Shown one piece after another: positions 25,744 to 34,950 of a DNA stretch of 64,000 nt (position 1 is the stretch's first letter; each line of letters starts with the position of its first letter). The translations under genes and the position numbers were made by a program. The stretch is from Burkholderiaceae bacterium 16 (lineage in GTDB: Bacteria; Pseudomonadota; Gammaproteobacteria; Burkholderiales; Burkholderiaceae), in the NCBI GenBank assembly GCA_000955785.1, contig JYOD01000008.1, positions 186,001-250,000 on the forward strand, in the 5' to 3' direction. The notes under the pieces were generated by a model. The model did no database searches, had not been told where the DNA came from, and was given only the letters and a program-made list of their open reading frames with translations.

Positions 25744-26292
25744 TTAGCCCTGGGGCTGTTGCAGGACCTCAAGCGTAATGCGGACGTTGTGGTCGTCGTC
25801 GCTGACCCAGATCTCGCTGTCCTGGATCGTTACGGACAACCGCATGGCGCGCTGGGCCAGGGCGGCGAGTGCTTCCACCGCCTCGGCCGGCACATTGTAG
25901 ATGGTCACGTTGCGCAGCTTGCCGGCCTTGCCGGCCATGCCTTTCCACCATTCGCGCGCGCTCGCACCATTGTAGGTGAACACGGTGACGCGATCGGCGC
26001 GCGCGGCGGCGCGCTTCAGGCGCGACTCGTCCGGCTGGCCCAGCTCGATCCAATGCGCGATCTCGCCGGTCAGGGTCTTTTCCCACAGGTCCGGCTCGTC
26101 GGGCTCGTCCAGGCCGCGGGTGAAGGTCAACGTCTCGCTGGCTTCGCAGGCAAAGGCCAGCAGCCGCACCATCATGCGCGCATCGTTCTCGGACGGATGC
26201 TTCGCGATGGTCAGGGCGTGGCTGCCGTAGTAGGGCCGGTCCATGTCGGACACGGACAGTTCGGCCTTGTAGATGGTGGATTTAAGTGCCAT
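25744..26292 (-). CDS. YaeQ family protein
   Basis: A 182-residue YaeQ protein: MALKSTIYKAELSVSDMDRPYY at the start, LTIAKHPSENDARMMVRLLAFA, and LWEKTLTGEIAHWIELGQPDE match the family, which has a nuclease-like (PD-(D/E)XK) fold. Its function is not firmly established; older work linked it to RfaH-like antitermination effects. It is part of a leftward run with an alpha/beta hydrolase upstream and FKBP downstream. Confidence 0.9.
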   Translation of the reverse strand: MALKSTIYKAELSVSDMDRPYYGSHALTIAKHPSENDARMMVRLLAFACEASETLTFTRGLDEPDEPDLWEKTLTGEIAHWIELGQPDESRLKRAAARADRVTVFTYNGASAREWWKGMAGKAGKLRNVTIYNVPAEAVEALAALAQRAMRLSVTIQDSEIWVSDDDHNVRITLEVLQQPQG

Positions 26293-26408
26293 GAAGGAAG
26301 CGGGAGCGGCAAATGCTGCGAGAAGCGAAAGGCCGCATCATACGTGAATCGGACGCGGCGTTCGCAACGACACCGTACCGGGTGCCTGCCATGCCGCCTG
26401 GAATGGGC

Positions 26409-27113
26409 TCAGGCGCCCACGGCGCCCAGCGCGATCGCGCTCAGCCTGGCGGCGAAGCCGGGCTGGTTTTGCCAGGCTTCGCCCAGCAAGTGGCCGGTGC
26501 CGGGCAGGTCGATCACTTCCACCCGTTCGGCCAGGCCGGCACGGGCGGCAAGCGTGTCGGCAACGCCCGCGGGGATGATTTTGTCTTCGGCGCCGCGTAC
26601 CAGGGTCAGGCGGCCGCGGAATTGCGCGATCCGTTCAAAGGCGAGCGAGGCGCGCCAGCTGCCGGGCGTGCGCAGTACGGCGGTAAAGGCCGGGCCGAAG
26701 GGCAGTTCGAAAGCGGCGGGGTCGTAGGCGGCGCCCACCAGTGTCAGCAGCCGGTCGATCCGGTTGCGCGGACCGGCGGCCAGCCGCACGGCGATTTCGC
26801 CGCTCATGCTGATGCCGATCAAGGCGCGGGGACCAGCGCCATTCAGATGGGCCAGCGCCGCTTCGGCTTCGCACTGGCGCTTGACCAGCGAGTTGGGCGT
26901 GCGCGCCGAGCTTTCGCCGTGGCCGGAAAAATCGAAGGCGATGCTGCCCACGCCCTGGGCGGCGAGCGCTTGCCGCAACGCCAGCCAGCGCGCGCGGTGG
27001 CTGGCGCCGGCGCCATGCAGCAGCAGGCAGTTCGCGCCGTTGCCGGCGTCGATGCGGTCGGCGGCCAGTGTCTCGGCGCCGGTTTCGATGTCAAAGCGCT
27101 GGGGCGTGCTCAT
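26409..27113 (-). CDS. Alpha/beta hydrolase
   Basis: A 234-residue alpha/beta hydrolase. NCLLLHGAGASHRARW forms the oxyanion loop, LIGISMSGEIA supplies the nucleophile elbow (GISMSG), LVRGAEDKIIP carries the acidic residue and GTGHLLGEAW the histidine. Small lipase/esterase-type proteins share this pattern; the substrate is unknown. It follows a small membrane-protein gene (46-bp gap) on the same strand. Confidence 0.82.
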   Translation of the reverse strand: MSTPQRFDIETGAETLAADRIDAGNGANCLLLHGAGASHRARWLALRQALAAQGVGSIAFDFSGHGESSARTPNSLVKRQCEAEAALAHLNGAGPRALIGISMSGEIAVRLAAGPRNRIDRLLTLVGAAYDPAAFELPFGPAFTAVLRTPGSWRASLAFERIAQFRGRLTLVRGAEDKIIPAGVADTLAARAGLAERVEVIDLPGTGHLLGEAWQNQPGFAARLSAIALGAVGA

Positions 27114-27159
27114 GGATGGCCTGGCGCGAACATTGGCGCCGCGATGGACGCCGCTCGCT

Positions 27160-27471
27160 TTAGCGGGACTTTCGGAAATCGCTCAGGTAGTAGCGCAGCA
27201 GCGCCGAGGCCAGGGTCAGGCAGAGAAAGGCGGTTGCCACCACCATGGCGTGGCCGGCGGGACTGTCGATCTGCCCCGACAGCGCCAGCCCTGCCAGCCA
27301 GCTTCCCACCGGCAGGATCAGCAACGGCACCAGCAGCGCGCGGCGGCCATAGGTACGTAACGCCCAGGCCGGAAAGCGGCGCAGGAACGCCATCGGGATG
27401 CTGCAGATCAGGCAGGCGCCCGCGGCCGCCAGCGACGCCGCCACCACATCCCCAACTTGAATCGTGATCAT
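27160..27471 (-). CDS. Small inner-membrane protein, unknown function
   Basis: A 103-residue hydrophobic protein with about three membrane helices (VVAASLAAAGACLICSIPMA, ALLVPLLILPVGSWLAGLAL, HAMVVATAFLCLTLASALLR) and basic loops. I do not recognise a family. Its position just upstream of an alpha/beta hydrolase suggests co-transcription. It contains no residues that indicate an enzymatic role. Confidence 0.65.
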   Translation of the reverse strand: MITIQVGDVVAASLAAAGACLICSIPMAFLRRFPAWALRTYGRRALLVPLLILPVGSWLAGLALSGQIDSPAGHAMVVATAFLCLTLASALLRYYLSDFRKSR

Positions 27472-27621
27472 TGTTTTCGGGTTTCCCGTTCAGGCGGAGA
27501 CCGGGAAAAATGGGCCCGCCGGAAAAATGCAAACCGCTGATTTTACAGAAGAAGCCGGCTCTTCAGGCGTCTCCGGGTCGACATCTGGCGGTGATGCGGA
27601 AAACTATTTGTGATGTTTATG

Positions 27622-28224
27622 TCACTTCGGTGCCGACGCGGCCGGCATGGCTTCCACCGAGATCGTCAGGACCACGCTATCGCTCACCTCGGGCAGGAAG
27701 CGCGTCATGCCAAAGGCGCTGCGCGACAGTACCGCGCGGAAGTCGCCGCCGCAAACGTGGCGCTTGATGCCAAACAGCGAGATGTCGCCACAGCTGAAGC
27801 GCTCGGCTTCCAGCCGCAGCGGTTGCGTGACGCCGTGCAGGCTCAGTTCTCCCTCCACGGCCACCAGGCGGCCGCCGTCCTGCACGAAGCGGTTGGCGCG
27901 CAGCCGGACCACCGGGAAGTTCTGCGCATCGAGGAACTGGGCCGAGCGCAGGATGCCGTCCAGTGTGCGGTTGCCGGAATCGACGGAGTCGGCGTCGACC
28001 GTAAAATCGATGGCGCCGCTGCCGCTGGTTTCGTCATAGCTGATGCGGCCGTCGATCTTGCCGAAACGCCCGCGTACCGAGGTCCGCTCGAAATGGCTGG
28101 CGGCGAAGTACACCACGGTATGGGTCGGGTCCACCGCGTAGCTGGCCGGCTCGGCCCGCGCCGTGCCGGGCAGGGCCGGCGCCAGCAGGCAGAGCGCGCA
28201 AAGGACGGCAGGCAGGTAGCGCAT
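27622..28224 (-). CDS. YceI family periplasmic protein
   Basis: A 200-residue lipocalin-like YceI protein, which in characterised members binds isoprenoid lipids. A signal peptide (MRYLPAVLCALCLLAPALPGTARA) precedes the domain with YAVDPTHTVVYFAASHF, SVRGRFGKIDGRISYD, DSVDSGNRTLDGILRSAQFL and FGMTRFLPEVSDSVVLTISVEA. It also has two cysteines (about 144 and 154) that could pair. It lies 20 bp downstream of the MAPEG gene, so both are probably co-transcribed. Confidence 0.92.
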   Translation of the reverse strand: MRYLPAVLCALCLLAPALPGTARAEPASYAVDPTHTVVYFAASHFERTSVRGRFGKIDGRISYDETSGSGAIDFTVDADSVDSGNRTLDGILRSAQFLDAQNFPVVRLRANRFVQDGGRLVAVEGELSLHGVTQPLRLEAERFSCGDISLFGIKRHVCGGDFRAVLSRSAFGMTRFLPEVSDSVVLTISVEAMPAASAPK

Positions 28225-28244
28225 GATCGCTCTCCCCGGTATTC

Positions 28245-28634
28245 TCAGTGCACCAACACCGGCAGCAGGAAGATGCCGATCACCGACAGGAAGCCGATGG
28301 TCCAGCACAGCGTGCGCAAGGTGGCGCGATCGGCCAGGTAGCACACCGTGTACAGGATGCGCGCGGCGACAAAGACCAGCGCCAGCTCGTCGATGCGCGC
28401 GGCAGGCGCCTGCAGGTGGGTGGCGCACAGCACCGCCGCGGCGAATAAGGGGAAGGCCTCGAAATGGTTGCGGTGCGCCATGTCGGCGCGCCGGGCGCGT
28501 CCGGCCTGTTTTTCCAGCCAGCCGCGCGGATCGTGGTTGTCGAAGGCGTTTCCGCTCGCCTTGGCGATGCCAACCGTCACCACGGGCAGGATGCCTGCCA
28601 CCAGCACACACCAGAATGCGATCGGCATTGTCAT
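28245..28634 (-). CDS. MAPEG family membrane protein
   Basis: A 129-residue MAPEG-type protein (membrane-associated, eicosanoid/glutathione metabolism family) with four predicted helices. HNDRG-like segments include RADMAHRNHFEAFPLFAAAVLCATHLQ and FVAARILYTVCYLADRATLRTLCW, which contain the conserved Asn/Glu and Arg/Tyr residues of the family. Bacterial members have no well-defined substrate. It is upstream of, and nearly abutting, the YceI gene. Confidence 0.88.
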   Translation of the reverse strand: MTMPIAFWCVLVAGILPVVTVGIAKASGNAFDNHDPRGWLEKQAGRARRADMAHRNHFEAFPLFAAAVLCATHLQAPAARIDELALVFVAARILYTVCYLADRATLRTLCWTIGFLSVIGIFLLPVLVH

Positions 28635-28703
28635 TTCCTTTGCTTGGAAGCACGCGCCCGATGGCCGGCTGGCCGGCCGCCGGCATACCGGCGGCCGCGA
28701 CGG

Positions 28704-28922
28704 TCAGGCCGCCACTACCCGGATCTTCACGCCAGCCACGCTGACCACCTGGCCGGCGCGGATCTTGGCGGTCTTGCGCGATTCCACCGCGCCGTCGACT
28801 GACACTTCGCCGGCCGCCACCAGCGCCTTGCCGGCGCCGCCGCTGTCGCACACGCCGGCCACCTTGAGCAGGTCGTTCAGGGCGATATGCTCGCCTTCGA
28901 GCGGGAAGGTTACGGTTTGCAT
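28704..28922 (-). CDS. S4 RNA-binding domain protein (YbcJ-like)
   Basis: A 72-residue protein that is essentially one S4 domain: YIALNDLLKV-like helix (IALNDLLKVAGVCDSGGAGK), then ALVAAGEVSVDGAVESRKTAKIRAGQVVSV, typical of the YbcJ/RQC-like S4 proteins that bind structured RNA. It starts 4 bp after the glnS stop on the same strand, so it is co-transcribed with glnS and may be translationally coupled. Confidence 0.92.
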   Translation of the reverse strand: MQTVTFPLEGEHIALNDLLKVAGVCDSGGAGKALVAAGEVSVDGAVESRKTAKIRAGQVVSVAGVKIRVVAA

Positions 28923-28926
28923 GGGC

Positions 28927-30702
<1,776 letters not shown>

Positions 30703-30915
30703 GGTGGCGCCGGTGGGCGGTTAAGTCAGGGGCGGGGCGGCGGCCGGCGTCTGGCGCGCAGCCCGCCGCGCTGCTCGATTGCATGGCGGAATGCCGGATC
30801 GGGTGATTTTACCGTGCCGGCGGCCAGAGTCGTGCAATCTCCGCGCGGCAGCGCAAAAACAGCCGCCGCGGCCTAGGATGGAGGGAGCGCATCCGCCCCC
30901 TGGAGCATCGCCGCC

Positions 30916-32367
30916 ATGCCGAATTCAACCCCGACTCCAACCCTTGCCGCTGCCTCCCGCCCGACCCCGGCCGAAGCCGTGGCCGGACTCTGGCAGGCCG
31001 CCGGGATGCCCGCCGCAGCGCTGGGCCGGCTGCAACTCACCGGCACCGACCCGGTGCTGCCGTCGTCCTTTGCCGTGGGCACTGCCGCCCAGGCGAGCCT
31101 GGGCGCCGCGGCGCTCGCCGCCGCCACGCTGTGGCAACAGCGCAGCGGACGCTGGCAGGATGTTGCCATCGACATGCGCCACGCCCTGGCCGAATTCCGC
31201 AGCGAGCGCTACCTGCGCGTGGAGGGCGGCCCGGCGGCGGAGATGTGGAACAAGATCGCCGGCGCCTACCGCTGCGGCGACGGGCGCTGGGTGCGCCTGC
31301 ATACCAACTTCCCGCATCATCGCGATGGCGTGCTGCGCATCCTGGGCTGCGCCCATGAGCGGGCCGCCGTGGAAGCCGCCCTGCAACGGTGGGAGGCCGA
31401 GGCCTTCGAGGCTGCCGCCTCCGAAGCCGGCCTGGTGGTAGCCGCCATGCGCAGCTTCGAGGAGTGGGACCAGCATCCGCAGGGGCAGGCGCTGCGCGGC
31501 CTGCCCCCGTTTACCCTGGAGCGGATCGGCGAGGCGCTCCCGGAGCCGTTGCCGGCGCTGGCCGCTGCCGGCGCGCGCCCGCTGTCGGGTGTCCGCGTGC
31601 TCGATTTCACGCGCATCATTGCCGGCCCGGTGGCCGGGCGTACCCTGGCCGCGCATGGCGCGGACGTACTGCTGGTCACCTCCGCCCACCTGCCTGCCAT
31701 CGAACCGCTGGTGATCGACACCGGGCGCGGCAAGCGCGCCTGCCAGCTCGACCTGCGCGATGCCGACGATAAGCGTGCCTTGCACAAACTTTTGCACGGC
31801 GCGGATGTGCTGGTCCAGGGCTACCGGCCGCATGGCCTCGCCGAACTGGGTGTGGGGCCGGAGGCGGCGGCCCGGGCGCGGCCGGGCATCGTCTATGTGA
31901 CGTTGAGCGCCTACGGGCACGTCGGGCCGTGGGCCGGCAAGCGCGGCTTCGATTCCCTGGTGCAGACCGCCACCGGCTTCAACCATGCGGAAGCGCAGGC
32001 AGCCGGCAGCGACGAGCCGCGCCCGCTGCCGGCCCAGGTGCTGGATCATGCCGCCGGCTACCTGCTGGCGCTCGGCGCCATGGCTGCGCTGCACCGGCGC
32101 GCCGTCGAGGGAGGCAGCTGGCATGTGCGGGTGTCGCTGGCGCAGGTTGGCCAGTGGCTGCGTGGCCTGGGGCGGGTGGAAGGGGGATTGCAGGTGCCGG
32201 ACCAGCGGCTTGAGGATGTGGCCGACCTGATGGTGACATTGCCGTCGGGCTTCGGCGACTTGAGCGTGGTGTCGCATGCGGGCCGCCTGTCGGGGACCCC
32301 CGCGTACTGGGCGCTGCCTTCGGTGCCGCTGGGCACGCATGCGCCGGAGTGGCTGCCGCGCGCCTGA
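30916..32367 (+). CDS. Family III CoA-transferase-like protein with permuted domain order
   Basis: A 483-residue CaiB/BaiF-related protein. The canonical N-terminal signature (LSGVRVLDFTRIIAGPVAGRTLAAHGADV) appears only at about residue 223-251, followed by YVTLSAYGHVGPWAGKRGFD and the catalytic-aspartate region QVLDHAAGYLLALGAMAAL with Asp377. The first ~215 residues (AGAYRCGDGRWVRLHTNFP at 115-133, AMRSFEEWDQHPQGQALRG) resemble the part normally found downstream. Thus the halves appear swapped or a partial second copy has been fused in front. Substrate is unknown; no acyl-CoA gene is adjacent. It is divergent from glnS; the 213-bp gap shows no clear promoter. Confidence 0.78.
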   Translation: MPNSTPTPTLAAASRPTPAEAVAGLWQAAGMPAAALGRLQLTGTDPVLPSSFAVGTAAQASLGAAALAAATLWQQRSGRWQDVAIDMRHALAEFRSERYLRVEGGPAAEMWNKIAGAYRCGDGRWVRLHTNFPHHRDGVLRILGCAHERAAVEAALQRWEAEAFEAAASEAGLVVAAMRSFEEWDQHPQGQALRGLPPFTLERIGEALPEPLPALAAAGARPLSGVRVLDFTRIIAGPVAGRTLAAHGADVLLVTSAHLPAIEPLVIDTGRGKRACQLDLRDADDKRALHKLLHGADVLVQGYRPHGLAELGVGPEAAARARPGIVYVTLSAYGHVGPWAGKRGFDSLVQTATGFNHAEAQAAGSDEPRPLPAQVLDHAAGYLLALGAMAALHRRAVEGGSWHVRVSLAQVGQWLRGLGRVEGGLQVPDQRLEDVADLMVTLPSGFGDLSVVSHAGRLSGTPAYWALPSVPLGTHAPEWLPRA

Positions 32368-32416
32368 GCGGCGCGGGCGGTGTTGCGGCTGTTGCGTTGC
32401 AGCCGGCTTAAGCGTT

Positions 32417-33034
32417 TCAGGCGCCCGTCATGCGCGCCATCCACGCCGCCATGTCGCGCTCGATCGGGCTGCCTTCCTGCTGGGCGGCGAGAATGCGGGC
32501 GCGGTCGGCCGCGGGGCGGTTCTGGCTGAGCTTGAACTTGGCTTCGACTCGCGTCGGCACGATGCGCAGGCCGACAATCGCGCCCAGCATCTTCTGCTGG
32601 AAATCCTCCGGCAGTTCTCGCCATTGCGCGGCGTAGCCGGGCTCGTTTTGCGCGATCAGCCGCTTGAGCAGCGCATCCTTGGCATCGGCGTCGTGAATCG
32701 TGGCGATTTCCGCGTACACGTGCACGGCGACGTAGTTCCAGGTCGGCACCGACAGCTTCTGTTCGTACAGCGCGGGCGAGACATAGCCGTGCGGGCCCTG
32801 GAATACCAGGAGCGCGCGCGGCGTCTGCTCCAGCCAGCGCCAGTGCGGGTTGGCGCGCGCCATATGGCCTTCGATCAGCCAGGCGTCGCCGCTGCGTTCC
32901 GCCACCACCGGCAGATGGGTGGCGAACGGCAGCCCGTCGGCGTCATGGCCGATCAGGGTGGCGAAAGGGTAGCGGCGCATGACTTCGTCGATGGCGTCGC
33001 TTTCGGTGCTGGCAAAGTGGGTTGGCGTGTACAT
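32417..33034 (-). CDS. FMN-binding negative regulator (PaiB family)
   Basis: A 205-residue PaiB-type split-barrel protein. It begins MYTPTHFASTESDAIDEVMRRYPFATLIG, and includes HMARANPHWRWLEQTPRALLVFQGPHGYVSPA, VPTWNYVAVHVYA and a C-terminal GLRIVPTRVEAKFKLSQNR motif. In Bacillus, PaiB affects sporulation and protease genes; in proteobacteria the role is uncertain and may be flavin- or haem-linked. It lies 4 bp downstream of another FMN split-barrel gene, forming a pair. Confidence 0.9.
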   Translation of the reverse strand: MYTPTHFASTESDAIDEVMRRYPFATLIGHDADGLPFATHLPVVAERSGDAWLIEGHMARANPHWRWLEQTPRALLVFQGPHGYVSPALYEQKLSVPTWNYVAVHVYAEIATIHDADAKDALLKRLIAQNEPGYAAQWRELPEDFQQKMLGAIVGLRIVPTRVEAKFKLSQNRPAADRARILAAQQEGSPIERDMAAWMARMTGA

Positions 33035-33038
33035 GGGC

Positions 33039-33659
33039 TCAATACAGGGTTTGCTTCATCCGGGCGGGCTGCGACTCGTCGTACGCGACGCCGTCGAAGG
33101 GATTCCGGCTCACGGCGGCGAGGATAGTGCCGTTGCTCGGCAGGCTGCTGCGCGCCACCTGTGTCTGCGGGTTCCACAACCTGGATCGCACCAGCGCGCG
33201 GGCGCACTGGAAGAACACCGACTGGATCGAGATCACCAGCACCGTGGCCGGCGCCTTGCCATCCACTATGCAGCGCGCGATCAGCGCCGGGTCGACCGAG
33301 ACATAGGCAGTGCCGGCCACCCGGATGGTCTCGTCCACGCCGGGAATCAGGAACAGCAAGCCCACGCGCGGGTCCGCGATGATGTTGCGCAGGCTGTCGA
33401 GGCGGTTGTTGCCGCGCCGGTCCGGCAGCAGCAAGGTGCGCTCGTCGAGCACCTGGACAAAGCCGGGCGCGTCGCCGCGCGGCGAGCACTCGGCATACTC
33501 CCCGCCCACCGTGGAGAGCAGGCAGAGCGGGGCGGCCTCGACAAAGGCGCGGTAGTGCGAATGCAGGTAATCGACTTCCTTGGCGAGCGAGGCCTCGCTG
33601 GCCTGGGCGTAGTGGGCTTCCAGTTCGGCCAGCGTGGTCAGGGCGTGCGGCGTGGTCAT
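33039..33659 (-). CDS. Pyridoxamine 5'-phosphate oxidase-family protein (PPOX)
   Basis: A 206-residue FMN-binding split-barrel protein of the MSMEG_1061-like PPOX group. Indicators are SHYRAFVEAAPLCLLSTVGGEYAECSPRGD, GFVQVLDERTLLLPDRRGNNRLDSLRNII and VGLLFLIPGVDETIRVAGTAYV. These proteins are flavin- or F420-binding reductases of varied substrates. It is the first gene of a two-gene unit with PaiB. Confidence 0.87.
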   Translation of the reverse strand: MTTPHALTTLAELEAHYAQASEASLAKEVDYLHSHYRAFVEAAPLCLLSTVGGEYAECSPRGDAPGFVQVLDERTLLLPDRRGNNRLDSLRNIIADPRVGLLFLIPGVDETIRVAGTAYVSVDPALIARCIVDGKAPATVLVISIQSVFFQCARALVRSRLWNPQTQVARSSLPSNGTILAAVSRNPFDGVAYDESQPARMKQTLY

Positions 33660-33784
33660 GTCGGTGGGCGCGTGGGGGGGGGCGCGTCAGGGCTGATGGG
33701 CGGGGCGGACCTCACTGTAACGCAGCTGCGCGTGGTTTGTCGCGCCTGCCGGCCCCTCGCCGCCATGCGCGATTGGGCCGCGCG

Positions 33785-34645
33785 TTACAGGTTGATGGTG
33801 CCGCGGCCCAGTTCGATCACGCGTCCGCCCACGCGGATGGCCTGCCCGGCGGTGACTTCCAGCCGCAGCGTGCACGGCCGGTCGACCGCCTCGCCCTGCG
33901 CGATCTGGTATCCGGCCGGCAGCGCGTGGCCGCTGGCGATCAGCCAGCCGCCCAGGTTGGCGCAGGCCGATCCGGTGCCCGGGTCCTCGGCCACGCCACC
34001 GCCCTGCTTGGTGAAGAAATAGCGCGCCACCACCTGTTCCGGCCGCGTGGGATCGAAGGCAAAGACGTAGGCGGTCTTGCGGCCCAGGCTGCTCTGCGGC
34101 CAGGCCGCCAGGCGCGCGCTGTCGGGCTGCGCGCGGCGCACGGCGTCGACATGCTTCACAGGTACCAGCAACTGGTCGGCGCCGGTGTCGACCCACATCG
34201 GCGAAGCCAGCAGGTCGGACTCGGCAAGGCCGAGCAGGGAGGCCATTTCCGCATCCGGCAGGCCGGCTGGCGCCGTCTTCGGCTGGCCTGCATGCGGCGC
34301 CGTGAAGGTCCACACATCGCCCTGCGCGGTCACCGGAACCACGCCCGCCTTGAATTCGAGCGTGAGCGCGTCGCCGGTAGCGGCCAAGTCGCGCACCACA
34401 TGCGCCGTGCCCAGCGTGGGATGGCCGGCAAAGCGCATCTCATAGCCCGGCGTGAAAATCCGGACCTGGGCGCTGGCTTGCCCGGAGGGCAGGATGAAGG
34501 TGGTCTCGGACAAGTTGAACTGCAGCGCCAGGGCTTGCATGGTGGCGTCGTCGAGCCCGCGCGCATCCTCGAATACGCACAGGGGATTGCCGCCGAAAGT
34601 GGATTCGGCGAAAACGTTGAGCAGGCGGTAAGCGTAGGCGGTCAT
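33785..34645 (-). CDS. PhzF family isomerase/epimerase-like protein
   Basis: A 286-residue protein with the diaminopimelate-epimerase fold of PhzF. The catalytic glutamate region NLSETTFILP, MRFAGHPTLGTAHV, and the C-terminal EDPGTGSACANLGGWL motif are conserved. PhzF itself isomerises a phenazine precursor, but most homologues have unknown substrates and no phenazine genes are nearby. The ATG at 34645 fits family N-termini (AYRLLNVFAESTFGGNPLCVF). Confidence 0.9.
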   Translation of the reverse strand: MTAYAYRLLNVFAESTFGGNPLCVFEDARGLDDATMQALALQFNLSETTFILPSGQASAQVRIFTPGYEMRFAGHPTLGTAHVVRDLAATGDALTLEFKAGVVPVTAQGDVWTFTAPHAGQPKTAPAGLPDAEMASLLGLAESDLLASPMWVDTGADQLLVPVKHVDAVRRAQPDSARLAAWPQSSLGRKTAYVFAFDPTRPEQVVARYFFTKQGGGVAEDPGTGSACANLGGWLIASGHALPAGYQIAQGEAVDRPCTLRLEVTAGQAIRVGGRVIELGRGTINL

Positions 34646-34950
34646 GGCTGTTCGGGCTGGAAGTAGAAAGGACCAGTGTAAATCGCCACCCGGCGTACGC
34701 CATGCACAGTCGACGGGATGGCTGGCAGGCCAGTTGCTGACAGTTGGCCTGGGTGCGGGACCGGCAGGGCCCGATCCATGCGAGGCCGGCGTCCGTGCGG
34801 CCGGTTCCGGCATGACCGGTTCTCCGGCGAATCCGGAAGAACCTAGGGGTATTCGCTGCTAAATGCGAATACTGGCTAACGGTATAGTAGCGGCGCCGGT
34901 GGCTTGTCTCAGTCCGGCCGTTCCAGCATGAAGGCCACCGGAGGATGCCC
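34646..34950. other. Divergent intergenic region, 305 bp
   Basis: Separates the leftward PhzF gene from the rightward serine hydrolase. It contains the 24-bp inverted repeat at 34849-34872, a TATAGT -10-like hexamer at 34883-34888 and a GGAGG ribosome site at 34940-34944. I see no gene in it. Confidence 0.5.
34849..34872. promoter_or_regulatory. Inverted repeat GTATTCGC-N8-GCGAATAC, operator candidate
   Basis: Perfect 8-base arms flank an 8-base AT-rich centre (tgctaaat), just upstream of a TATAGT hexamer and 78 bp before the serine hydrolase ATG. Geometry fits a dimeric regulator site or a hairpin in the promoter. No regulator gene is adjacent. Confidence 0.5.
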
